64,000 nt of DNA from Candidatus Hydrogenedentes bacterium ADurb.Bin170 (GTDB taxonomy: Bacteria; Hydrogenedentota; Hydrogenedentia; Hydrogenedentales; CAITNO01), in contig MWCY01000016.1 in the NCBI GenBank assembly GCA_002070275.1, forward strand, positions 1 through 64,000. Direction: 5' to 3'. A program made the translations under genes and the position numbers. Shown here piece after piece: positions 1-8,271 of the stretch. Positions within the stretch are counted from its first letter, which is position 1, and each line of letters opens with the position of its first letter. Under the pieces are notes generated by a model, which saw only the letters and a list, made by a program, of their open reading frames with translations, was not told the origin of the DNA and did no database searches.

Positions 1-258
1 GCGGGCAATAACAGGCATGCCATGGGCGGTTGGTGTCATGCTTCCCAGACCTACGATGTCCGCATCAAAGTCAATAATCTGGCGAATAAGATCATCGTGC
101 GAACAATCCTCAATCCTCTGGTTGACCAGTTTAATTTCCAGAGGGAACCGTTCGCGAAGGTAGGCGGCGATGTACATAATCCCCAAAGGCGGCGTCGCGA
201 GAGGGTATAACCGAGAACGTATTCCAACGTTCGCCAGAAAAATACGTAGTTTTTTCAT
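1..258 (-). CDS. B12-binding radical SAM protein, N-terminal fragment
   Basis: Only the first 86 codons are in the window; the frame runs off the left edge. The start ATG ends at 258 and is preceded by an AAGGA ribosome site. The fragment reads as a cobalamin-binding Rossmann domain: a first beta strand (KKLRIFLANVG), the motif PPLGIMYIAAYLRE, and a strand ending in DADIVGLGSMTP. This layout is typical of B12-dependent radical SAM enzymes, whose CxxxCxxC domain would lie further left. The gene is divergent from another enzyme of the same type at 537. The substrate cannot be told. The family call is fairly safe, but the radical SAM domain itself is not seen. Confidence 0.7.
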   Translation of the reverse strand, partial: MKKLRIFLANVGIRSRLYPLATPPLGIMYIAAYLRERFPLEIKLVNQRIEDCSHDDLIRQIIDFDADIVGLGSMTPTAHGMPVIAR

Positions 259-536
259 GCAATATCCTTCTGCACTTGCTTCGGATCTTTATGAATTACC
301 GTATACTCTCCAAGCAATGCAGACACGAAAGAAATCTTGAAAGCCATTTTCTTTTTCGGATTACAAAAAATCATGTAGAAAAACAAGCATTTATATTCAA
401 TAAACGTATTAGTCTACCATATTTTTTCCTCTTAGGAAAATTTTGAAGTATTTATGTTCATTAACAACATAACGGTATGTTAAAATTCAATTAACGTCGA
501 CAATTAAATAAACTCAGTCAAACTTGAGAGAAAAAC
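259..536. promoter_or_regulatory. Divergent control region with two dyads
   Basis: AT-rich gap between two divergently transcribed radical SAM genes. It contains a perfect inverted repeat at 424-440 (TTTTCCT, 3-nt loop, AGGAAAA) and a second dyad at 461-483 (TTAACA, 11 nt, TGTTAA). These could be operators for a shared regulator. No convincing -35/-10 pair is visible for either direction. Confidence 0.35.
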
Positions 537-1988
537 ATGCGCATTCTTTTTGTATTGAATATTCCTTACGCCATCGAGCCGCACGGCGTTATGCTATTGT
601 CTTCGATATGTAAGAAAGCCGGACATGAAGTACATCTCGTTCTACTAAAAAAAGAAAATCTGCTTGAACGAGTTAAAAAAATTAAACCTCAGGTAGTTGC
701 TTATAGTGTTATAGGCAGTGAAATTGATATTTTTATCAAAGCCGATACTGAACTCCGTCAATATCTTGAGGAAGCCGATACTAAGGTATTCCGAATCATG
801 GGGGGGCCCCATCCCACCTTTTCTCCGAGTATTCTTGATACGATGTCTCTGGATGCTATTTGTCAGGGAGACGGTGAGCGCGCTTTTCCTACTTTACTTG
901 AACGACTTGAAAACGGCGGCAATCTTGAAAACATTCCCAACATTGCGCTCACGAGCGCAGGTGCTACACTTCGGGAAAAACTGGCCAGCGCTGATCTGGA
1001 TGCCCAACCCTTTGCTGATCGAGATTTATATTATTCGGCAGTACCTTATATCCCAAGAACAGGGCTTCGGTCTTTTGTCGCTTCCCGTGGCTGTCCATTT
1101 CATTGCACCTTCTGTTATAACCATGTCTACAACAAAATGTTTGAAGGGTGCGGTCCACTTTTACGTAGGCGTTCCGTCGACAATCTTCTAACAGAAATTG
1201 AACAGGTCATAGCCGAATATCCACCGGTTCGATTCATTCGCTTTTTTGATGATACTTTTTCTCTGACCGTGGATGACTGGCTTCGCGAATTTGCAGAAGA
1301 ATATCCTAAACGTATAGGCATTCCTTTTTATTGTCTCATGCGTCCCAACACCTTTTCAGAAGAAGCCGCTGGACTTCTTAAAAAAGCCGGCTGCTACTCT
1401 CTATCCATGGCAGTAGAAGCAGGATCGGAGTCTATAAGAAATACTATTTTGAAGCGGGGTCTGTCTGACGAGGATATGCGAGTTGCTTTTGAAAGAGCCA
1501 GACGCTGGGGCATCAAGACCTATGGCAATACCATGGTGGCAGTTCCCGGTACAACACTGGAGGACGACTTTAACTCCCTCGAATTTACGCGCAATCTGAA
1601 ACTGACTGTGCCTACATTCTCTGTCTGCAGCCCTTCACGCGGCACGGAGCTCGCTGATTATGCCATCGAACATGGATACATGCCCCCGGATGCGGACATG
1701 ATCACCCGTTTTTCTGCAGAAAGTCCCCTTATAACGTACACTAATAAAGAAAAGAAAATTCAGGCGCGCATCGCCTGCCTGGGCACCCTTTACTGCACAG
1801 TTCCGGCTTTTCTTAAACCGCTTGTAAAACTACTGATTAAAAGTCCTCTCCCCATCGGATTGGCAAGAAAAGCGGGTTTTTCTTTCGCTGTTTTCCGCAT
1901 TGCCACATGCCTTTTTCCCCATGCCATTCCCAAAAACCCTATTACGATTTTAAGGGTCGCTATTGACGGTATACGCTATTTCTGGTAA
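537..1988 (+). CDS. B12-binding domain radical SAM protein
   Basis: A 483-residue enzyme with the usual two-domain layout. Residues 1-130 resemble a cobalamin-binding domain (strand at RILFVLNIPYA, then MGGPHPTFSP). The radical SAM domain carries the cluster motif CPFHCTFC, with cysteines at 186, 190 and 193. The classical DxHxxG cobalamin motif is absent, as is common in B12-radical SAM proteins. The C-terminus after about residue 400 is a helical extension. Such enzymes methylate or rearrange unactivated carbon or phosphorus centres, and the substrate here is unknown. The start ATG follows a GAGAG site. The gene is divergent from the fragment at 1-258 and upstream of a glycosyltransferase-like gene, so a role in lipid or glycan modification is possible but inferred. 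Confidence 0.8.
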   Translation: MRILFVLNIPYAIEPHGVMLLSSICKKAGHEVHLVLLKKENLLERVKKIKPQVVAYSVIGSEIDIFIKADTELRQYLEEADTKVFRIMGGPHPTFSPSILDTMSLDAICQGDGERAFPTLLERLENGGNLENIPNIALTSAGATLREKLASADLDAQPFADRDLYYSAVPYIPRTGLRSFVASRGCPFHCTFCYNHVYNKMFEGCGPLLRRRSVDNLLTEIEQVIAEYPPVRFIRFFDDTFSLTVDDWLREFAEEYPKRIGIPFYCLMRPNTFSEEAAGLLKKAGCYSLSMAVEAGSESIRNTILKRGLSDEDMRVAFERARRWGIKTYGNTMVAVPGTTLEDDFNSLEFTRNLKLTVPTFSVCSPSRGTELADYAIEHGYMPPDADMITRFSAESPLITYTNKEKKIQARIACLGTLYCTVPAFLKPLVKLLIKSPLPIGLARKAGFSFAVFRIATCLFPHAIPKNPITILRVAIDGIRYFW

Positions 1989-2070
1989 AGCCCCGGCGCA
2001 CGAAAATACAATCAGAATCAATGCCGTAGTACTAATGATTTCCTCAACAACCTTTAAGTTTCATTTCTTC

Positions 2071-2116
2071 TGTTATAATTAGAACCCCATAAAAGAAGGA
2101 AAAACTGCCCCTTCTT
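2071..2116 (+). promoter_or_regulatory. Extended -10 promoter and leader hairpin
   Basis: TATAAT at 2074-2079 is preceded by TG plus one base, an extended -10 box. No good -35 is seen. Just downstream, at 2093-2116, AAGAAGG and CCTTCTT can pair around a 10-nt loop, close to the expected mRNA 5' end. This would serve the gene starting at 2163. Confidence 0.4.
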
Positions 2117-2162
2117 CACCGGTAGTGTTTGTTCTATTTTGGATATAAGGCATCTGAAGAAA

Positions 2163-5100
2163 ATGTCTTTTTTTTCAAAAAAACTCCATCATTGCTTCAC
2201 CTTTTATCTAGGCGCTGCCCTGAAGAGAGTATTTTTGCATCCTCTCATTCCGATTTTAATCATTGGCTTTTTGCTCCGCATCTATCGCTTGCCATACCAG
2301 TCAATTTGGCTAGATGACTGGCTCCCTTATATGGCGTTGCAAAATTCGGATTTGTTAAGTTTTCTCAGACTTTTTAAAACTGTAATTCCAGAGCATGCAT
2401 GCACGCCCGTTTTTTACATTTTACTTTTCTTATGGTCAAAATTAATTGGTACGGCTCCTTTTGCTCTAAAATTATTACCTTTAATCATCGGAACTTTTTC
2501 TATTGTACTAATCTTTATTTTAGGCACAATTCTCTTTTCTCGCAGAGCAGGCTTAATCAGCGCACTCCTTTTAGCTTTTTCCCCCCCTCAGATATGGTTT
2601 TCTCAGGAGTTTAGACCATACAGTTTAATGCTATTTTTAGCATTGTGCTCTCTTTTGGCCCTTGAACAGGCCTTGTCCTCTTCCCGTCGACCAGTACTTT
2701 TCTGGACATTGTATTACTGTTCAACTGTATTATTTGTTTTCAATCATCTCTTTTCTTTACTGATTCTGGTCCCTCATGGAATTTATATTCTTTTGCGTCG
2801 GGGCTGGCGCTGTTTCTTTCTTTGGTCCTTACCATGTTTTGTTTTGCTTTGCTTCCTTTTCTTTTCAGCTTTCAACATTTCTCACTCATCAATAGGATCA
2901 CACACACTGGTGGGAAAGTATAGTTTGTGGGAGGCTATAGCACAAGCAACAGCGAAAGATATTGTGAGCCGCCACGCCGATCTATTGCCTGTCTGGGCGA
3001 ATAATCCCCCGGCAGCACTCCCCGACTTTCTTAATATCCTTCTTCTATTCCGCCCCTACCTTGATGTAGCACTGTATTTGTTTGTTTTCTTCGGGCTTGT
3101 GCTTTTCTTTATTTTCAGTTATAAAACTATCATCTCTTTCGTTCTATGCGGAAGCAATTTAAGCGTGATTGCGCCCCGCTTCATCAGGACAAACAAGCAA
3201 AATCCTTCTGAAAATTTTCCTTCAGCCAAATTTCTGATCATTATTCTCCTAATTTACTTTTCGGCGATTGCTCTAGCCCTGCTTCAAAATGTGACCGGAC
3301 GGGCCGTCGCAGGCACAAGTTATGATGCTTATAATATGGCAGGTGTATATCTTGCCCTCGGTTTTGTTATCAGTAAGATAAAAAAAAGAACGCTATATAA
3401 AGCCGCTGTTTTTCTGATCCTTTTTTTCTACGGTTATCAATGTCTCATTTTTCTTCCATACAGAACGCGCCCTGAGTGGCAAGGAGCTGCGGATTATATT
3501 CGAAAACATGCCTCTCCACAAGACCTTATTATTGATGACTGGAGCCTTCTGCCTTTTTCCTCACGGGTACGCCCTTTTTTAGATGATCTGAATATCCGAA
3601 AAGAAGTTGCTACTTCCAGAGGAGATATTTGCGAACAAACGAAACGATTTTTTCAAGAGGAAGGTCCAACTTCACCCTCATCACCAAAGGTGTGGGTAAT
3701 TACTGAACCAGTTTTTTCGAAACCGCTCATTCGGTCTGGCGCAGAACCACTCAGTCTTTTGCTTGCTGAATTTCAGGAAATGGGATTTCAGATACAAACT
3801 ATTTCGTTCCTAGGAGGATCACACCTGACCGTTATTAAAGTAGCAGTGCCACCGCATAGACCTATTCACACATTTACTCCCTACTCTCAGGTCTTGAATG
3901 CTATAGATTACGACCATTTTTTCTCTGATTTAGGCATAGTGCCTCAGAACGCAAACGAAGAGAGCCTTTTAAAAGCTTCGTGCCAGAGGGCCACCGATGT
4001 CTGGCCCCCTATTTACACGCATACTAATCTCGGTGTAGGCTTTTCCTTTTTGCGCCAAAAAGAATACCGTCTGGCAGGAGCCTTTGCCCGGTACCTCCTT
4101 CGTTCCCATCCTTATTATGGTCTGGGCTACTACTACATGGGTACGCTGCTGGCACTGGCTGGAGAAAAAGAGCGGGCTCAGGCTTACTTTACAGAGGCTT
4201 TTTCTTTGTATCCCGTGGTAGAGTCTTATTCAGGCGGCTTTTCCCGAGAACTATGCCGGCCCGGAAATACACTTCCCGGAAAAAATGCTTCAGATCGCCT
4301 GTCCGCTTTCCCTTACCAATTTTTTGTTGATCTGGAACGATATATCAACGAAACAGCTATTCCTTTTGGAGATGGCCCGGAAAACAGAATGCTTCCGGAA
4401 TCGGAAAGAGCAAAACTGGCTGCGGAACTGTCCGAAGGCAAGGTGATTATAGAAACACTCTTTTCCGCTCAGGACAGTTTGGCTACAACGGAGGGATGGC
4501 TGCCTATTACCAAAAGACTTCCAGCCTTTTGGGCAGAAGCGCTCTGTCTCTTCACAGGTGATGCTGAAAAGGCGGCAAATAAATACAGAGCCTTAATTGC
4601 CCGTTTTCCTTTCGAGCGTTTGTTTTATGACCGCTACGATTTTTACCTGAAACACTATGCAGGTGGCAGCGAATATGCGGAAAAGTGGCTTGATCTCGTG
4701 TCTGTAAATCCTGATTTGGCTGCCTATGCCATCAAAAAACTTGAGGAGACCGGACAGCTCCGGCTTCAGCAGGAACAGGAAGAAGATGCGCTGGCTGCCT
4801 TTGAAACGGCTTTATCGCTGGGCTCAGATTCGATCAGCACCGCTGCAAAAGCGGGGGATCTCTATGCACGCGCCAATCGTTGGCAAGAAGCACTGACCGC
4901 TTATGCCGTTGTGCTTAAAAAAGAGCCTTACTTTGAAAACACACTGGATAAGGCAGATGAAATTCTGAACCGTTTAAATGATGAAAACATCACACGGGCG
5001 TATTGGAAGGATATTCAGGAGTCTAACAGCGCACACTGGGAAGTGGTACGCCGCTATGGCGCTGCCCTGGAAAACGAAAAACGCTACGATGAAGCCGCTG

Positions 5101-5684
5101 CTATCTATCTAAGCATCAAGGACAGCGCTGAACACGGATGCTATGCCCTTTTGGCAGGCGCCCGCTGCCTGCGCCTTGCCAGCAACGCACAACAAGCATT
5201 TAACATATTGAACATGCAGGATCCGGAGCGTTGTCATCCCCCTAAACTCCTCAGCTATGAGTATATTCTTTCAGGTCAGCAATTGACGGAAGAACATTTA
5301 CTTGCTGAAGCGACACAGTCCTTTCTCAAGGCCACAGAAGTGGGCGGTTTTGACGAATTGGCGTATTTTGGCCTGGGCAGCATCGCTCTGCAGCGTGGAG
5401 ATACGGAAGGCGCCTTGGATTATTTCAGGAAATCAGTGGATGCCGATCCGGAGAATATCTGGCATCGCCAGTGTCTGGCTGTTGAACAGCAAAAGGCAGG
5501 CCGATATCAGGAAGCACTGGAAAACTTAAAGATCCTTCTGGAAAAATCGCCCGACAACGAGGGATTGCGGCAAAGTGTTTTATCTCTGGTACAGGAACAT
5601 CGCGATTTGCTTAGGGAAGATACAGTGCAGGATCTTTTTGCTTCCTTCCCGGACTGGTTTTCCCTGCCGCCATCTGACAACTGA
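2163..5684 (+). CDS. Multi-span glycosyltransferase (PMT/ArnT-like) fused to TPR repeats
   Basis: Large two-part protein of 1173 residues from the ATG at 2163; an in-frame TTG at 2139 would give 1181. The N-terminal half has roughly ten hydrophobic segments. Its first loop reads LLRIYRLPYQSIWLDD, matching the R..L....W.D[DE] signature of lipid-linked-sugar glycosyltransferases (GT39/GT83, PMT_2). From about residue 600 the protein is soluble and built of TPR-like helical pairs, for example at LGVGFSFLRQ, YFGLGSIALQ and ALDYFRKSVDADP. By family knowledge such enzymes use polyprenyl-phosphate sugars to glycosylate proteins or lipids at the membrane, with the TPR part probably binding partners. 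The first half is much more AT-rich than the second. The exact donor and acceptor are unknown. Confidence 0.7.
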   Translation: MSFFSKKLHHCFTFYLGAALKRVFLHPLIPILIIGFLLRIYRLPYQSIWLDDWLPYMALQNSDLLSFLRLFKTVIPEHACTPVFYILLFLWSKLIGTAPFALKLLPLIIGTFSIVLIFILGTILFSRRAGLISALLLAFSPPQIWFSQEFRPYSLMLFLALCSLLALEQALSSSRRPVLFWTLYYCSTVLFVFNHLFSLLILVPHGIYILLRRGWRCFFLWSLPCFVLLCFLFFSAFNISHSSIGSHTLVGKYSLWEAIAQATAKDIVSRHADLLPVWANNPPAALPDFLNILLLFRPYLDVALYLFVFFGLVLFFIFSYKTIISFVLCGSNLSVIAPRFIRTNKQNPSENFPSAKFLIIILLIYFSAIALALLQNVTGRAVAGTSYDAYNMAGVYLALGFVISKIKKRTLYKAAVFLILFFYGYQCLIFLPYRTRPEWQGAADYIRKHASPQDLIIDDWSLLPFSSRVRPFLDDLNIRKEVATSRGDICEQTKRFFQEEGPTSPSSPKVWVITEPVFSKPLIRSGAEPLSLLLAEFQEMGFQIQTISFLGGSHLTVIKVAVPPHRPIHTFTPYSQVLNAIDYDHFFSDLGIVPQNANEESLLKASCQRATDVWPPIYTHTNLGVGFSFLRQKEYRLAGAFARYLLRSHPYYGLGYYYMGTLLALAGEKERAQAYFTEAFSLYPVVESYSGGFSRELCRPGNTLPGKNASDRLSAFPYQFFVDLERYINETAIPFGDGPENRMLPESERAKLAAELSEGKVIIETLFSAQDSLATTEGWLPITKRLPAFWAEALCLFTGDAEKAANKYRALIARFPFERLFYDRYDFYLKHYAGGSEYAEKWLDLVSVNPDLAAYAIKKLEETGQLRLQQEQEEDALAAFETALSLGSDSISTAAKAGDLYARANRWQEALTAYAVVLKKEPYFENTLDKADEILNRLNDENITRAYWKDIQESNSAHWEVVRRYGAALENEKRYDEAAAIYLSIKDSAEHGCYALLAGARCLRLASNAQQAFNILNMQDPERCHPPKLLSYEYILSGQQLTEEHLLAEATQSFLKATEVGGFDELAYFGLGSIALQRGDTEGALDYFRKSVDADPENIWHRQCLAVEQQKAGRYQEALENLKILLEKSPDNEGLRQSVLSLVQEHRDLLREDTVQDLFASFPDWFSLPPSDN

Positions 5685-5729
5685 TTGTCTGTGAACGTCT
5701 TCGGGTAGCAGCAACGGGCTGTGATTGGT

Positions 5730-5735
5730 TATACT
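5730..5735 (+). promoter_or_regulatory. Candidate -10 box (TATACT)
   Basis: TATACT about 75 nt before the start of the XRE-cupin gene. The -35 region is poor. It agrees with the TATACT boxes seen elsewhere in this window and argues against the longer upstream GTG reading of the gene. Confidence 0.3.
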
Positions 5736-5808
5736 AATCGCCGAGGTACGCAGGCATTCGGGGCGGCGGCTTATTTATGAAAACAACCCATCAGCCATGG
5801 AGTGCAGT

Positions 5809-6384
5809 ATGACTCAGGAACATCATCCCGGACAGGTTATTAAATCTTTGCGGGAAAGCCAGCAATTGACAGTTGAGGCCCTTGCCGAGCGTTCTCAGCT
5901 GGAAGCTGAATTTCTTACACATATTGAAGAGGGATACCTGCTCCCCTCTCTTGCACCGCTCATGAAAATTGCCAGGGCTCTCGGCGTGCGTCTCGGCACT
6001 TTTCTTGACGGGGAATCCATCCCCGGTCCCGTGATTGTTCGTCAGGGAAACGCCGCCGATGTTCTCCGCTTCACAGGATCCGGCGCGCAGAAAACAGGCA
6101 CGCTCGATTTTTATTCTTTAGGCGCTTCCAAACACGACCGGAACATGGAACCTTTCCTCATTGATGTGGCCCCCTCGGAGAACACAGCCCCCGTTCTTTC
6201 TTCCCATGAAGGTGAAGAGTTTCTGTTCGTTCTGAGCGGAGCGGTGCAGGTGACCCTGGGACGGGAAACGCACATACTGCAACAGGGCGACAGCATCTAC
6301 TATGATTCCATTGTGCCTCATGAAGTCCGGGCGGCAGACACTGCATGCGCCCGGATTCTCGCTGTTGTCTATGCGCCCTTCTGA
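5809..6384 (+). CDS. XRE-family regulator with C-terminal cupin domain
   Basis: Predicted DNA-binding regulator of 191 residues. Residues 8-65 form a XRE-type helix-turn-helix (IKSLRESQQLTVEALAERS, then LPSLAPLMKIARALGV). Residues 110-190 form a cupin barrel with the signatures EGEEFLFVLSG and GDSIYYDSIVPHEVR. This architecture is common in regulators that sense a small molecule in the cupin pocket. Start choice: ATG 5809 follows a GGAG at 5799-5802; ATG 5797 is the alternative, and a GTG at 5725 would precede the candidate promoter. An acyl-CoA ligase starts 39 nt downstream, so the regulator probably controls, or responds to a product of, that enzyme. Confidence 0.85.
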   Translation: MTQEHHPGQVIKSLRESQQLTVEALAERSQLEAEFLTHIEEGYLLPSLAPLMKIARALGVRLGTFLDGESIPGPVIVRQGNAADVLRFTGSGAQKTGTLDFYSLGASKHDRNMEPFLIDVAPSENTAPVLSSHEGEEFLFVLSGAVQVTLGRETHILQQGDSIYYDSIVPHEVRAADTACARILAVVYAPF

Positions 6385-6423
6385 TTGAAAACAACTGAAT
6401 ACGAATTCCCTCTGGAGCGTTGT

Positions 6424-8088
6424 ATGATCGTCATAGATAAAACGATAGGTGCTGTGTTTCGTGAACAGGCAGCCCAGCACGGCACTCAGGATTTTATGAT
6501 TTATCCCGACAGGGGTCTGCGCTTCTCCTGGAATGAATTTGAACAGCGAAGCGAAGCGCTTGCCAAAGGACTGCTGCAGCTTGGGCTCCGCCGTGGCGAT
6601 CATCTGGGCGTTTGGGCGCGCAATGTACCCGACTGGCTCACGCTTTTCTTTGCCACTGCCCAGATAGGTGTTGTGCTGATTACAGTCAACACGTCCTACA
6701 AAAGCCATGAACTTGCCTATGTGCTGAAGCAGTCGGATATGAAAGCATTGGCGATTGTGGACGGGTTCCGTGATGTCAGCTATGTAGATACCGTTTACGC
6801 TCTTATTCCAGAACTGCGCCAGTGTCCCCGTGGCATGCTTGTCAATAGCGAGTTCCCGCATTTGAAACATGTCCTTTTCATGGGTCAGGAAAAACATCGC
6901 GGTATGTACAGCATGCCTGAGCTGTTCCAGATGGGTGATCAATGTTCCGACGCATTTCTACGGGACGTCCGTGACTCACTGGACTGTGACGATGTAGTCA
7001 ACATTCAGTACACTTCGGGCACCACCGGATTCCCTAAAGGGGTCATGCTGACACACCGGAATATTCTCAACAACGGCTTTCATATAGGGGAGCGCCAGCA
7101 ATTCACCGACGCCGACCGGGTCTGTCTGCCTGTGCCCTTATTTCACTGCTTCGGTATCGTGCTGGGCGTCATGGCAACCCTTACCCACGGAGGCACGCTG
7201 GTCATGGTGGAAACCTTTGATCCTCTCGTCACTCTGGCAGCGGTACAGAAGGAAAAATGCACGGCTCTTTACGGCGTGCCGACCATGTTCAATACGGAAC
7301 TGAATCATCCCATGTTTTCCATGTTTGACCTCAGTTCGCTGCGCACCGGAATCATGGCGGGCTCTCCCTGCCCGATCGAAATCATGAAACGTGTCATTAA
7401 AGATATGCACTGCGATCAGATCACGATTGCCTACGGTCTGACTGAAGCATCACCGGTAATTACCCAGACAAGCACAGAGGATTCCATAGAGCGCCGTGTC
7501 AGTACTGTAGGCAGACAGCTGCCGGGTATGGAAGTGAAAATCGTTGATCCTGAAACAGGCGAAACACTCGGGACCAATCAGGAAGGCGAACTCTGCTGCC
7601 GGGGCTACAATGTGATGAAAGGCTATTACAATATGCCGGAAGCCACTGCAACAGTCATAGACGCAGAAGGCTGGCTGCACAGCGGGGACCTCGCCACGGT
7701 CGATGAACACGGGTATTACCGGATTACCGGGAGAAGCAAAGACATCATCATCCGGGGCGGCGAGAACATTTCTCCCCGGGAAATTGAAGAGTTTCTGCAT
7801 ACCATGCCCGGCATTCTGGATGTTCAGGTTGCAGGTGTCCCCGATGAGCGATATGGAGAGGTGGTTGCCGCTTTCATCATCCGGAAAGACGGCTCTGACA
7901 TCACAGAAGCCGACGTGCGAGACTTTTCACGCACCCGAATTGCCCGGTATAAAGTGCCCAAATATGTCTTCTTTATTCAGGAATTTCCGCTGACTGCCAA
8001 CGGAAAAATCCAGAAATACAAGCTGCGCGAACTGGCGTGCCGTGAACTGGGTCTCGATGTGGCAGGCACCATTACGGCAGAAGGGTAG
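6424..8088 (+). CDS. AMP-dependent acyl-CoA synthetase
   Basis: A 554-residue ANL-superfamily ligase. It would activate a carboxylic acid as an acyl-AMP and transfer it to coenzyme A. Visible motifs are the P-loop [12 protein letters not shown] near residue 196, the acyl-adenylate motif [18 protein letters not shown], the hinge [18 protein letters not shown], and the C-terminal catalytic lysine in [11 protein letters not shown]. Length and motifs fit the medium/long-chain FadD-like group. Start chosen at ATG 6424 because GGAG at 6414-6417 lies six bases upstream; a TTG at 6385 has no such site. The gene probably forms an operon with the XRE-cupin regulator. The chain length of the substrate cannot be read from the sequence. 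Confidence 0.9.
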   Translation: MIVIDKTIGAVFREQAAQHGTQDFMIYPDRGLRFSWNEFEQRSEALAKGLLQLGLRRGDHLGVWARNVPDWLTLFFATAQIGVVLITVNTSYKSHELAYVLKQSDMKALAIVDGFRDVSYVDTVYALIPELRQCPRGMLVNSEFPHLKHVLFMGQEKHRGMYSMPELFQMGDQCSDAFLRDVRDSLDCDDVVNIQYTSGTTGFPKGVMLTHRNILNNGFHIGERQQFTDADRVCLPVPLFHCFGIVLGVMATLTHGGTLVMVETFDPLVTLAAVQKEKCTALYGVPTMFNTELNHPMFSMFDLSSLRTGIMAGSPCPIEIMKRVIKDMHCDQITIAYGLTEASPVITQTSTEDSIERRVSTVGRQLPGMEVKIVDPETGETLGTNQEGELCCRGYNVMKGYYNMPEATATVIDAEGWLHSGDLATVDEHGYYRITGRSKDIIIRGGENISPREIEEFLHTMPGILDVQVAGVPDERYGEVVAAFIIRKDGSDITEADVRDFSRTRIARYKVPKYVFFIQEFPLTANGKIQKYKLRELACRELGLDVAGTITAEG

Positions 8089-8115
8089 CCTTCTCATCCT
8101 GCCGGTTCCTTACTT

Positions 8116-8145
8116 TTGATTCAGCACCAAAATGTTTGCTATACT
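8116..8145 (+). promoter_or_regulatory. Promoter of tRNA-Val
   Basis: -35 TTGATT at 8116-8121, an 18-nt spacer and -10 TATACT at 8140-8145. The tRNA begins 12 nt after the -10 box, which fits a transcript starting just before the mature 5' end. Confidence 0.6.
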
Positions 8146-8156
8146 CTCCGTGCTGT

Positions 8157-8233
8157 GGGCGATTAGCTCAGTTGGTTAGAGTGCCACGTTGACATCGTGG
8201 AGGTCGCAGGTTCGATTCCCGCATCGCCCACCA
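8157..8233 (+). tRNA. tRNA-Val (GAC anticodon)
   Basis: A full cloverleaf can be folded. The acceptor stem is GGGCGAT with ATCGCCC. The D arm is GCTC...GAGT. The anticodon stem CCACG/CGTGG holds the loop TTGACAT, giving anticodon GAC (valine). The T loop TTCGATT lies between GCAGG and CCCGC, with one A-C mismatch in the stem. Discriminator A is at 8230 and CCA is encoded at 8231-8233. The T-rich stretch just after may help end transcription. Confidence 0.95.
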
Positions 8234-8271
8234 TCCCCTCCTATTTTTCCTTTCCATTTCTCTGTTCCGCT

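Noticed and set aside
6118-6942. 274-residue minus-strand frame across the XRE-cupin and ligase genes
   Set aside because: It is antisense to two genes with clear domains and has no family features of its own.
8157-8233. tRNA-Val as a pseudogene because of an A-C mismatch in the T stem
   Set aside because: All other stems and loops are intact, CCA is encoded and a strong promoter lies upstream.
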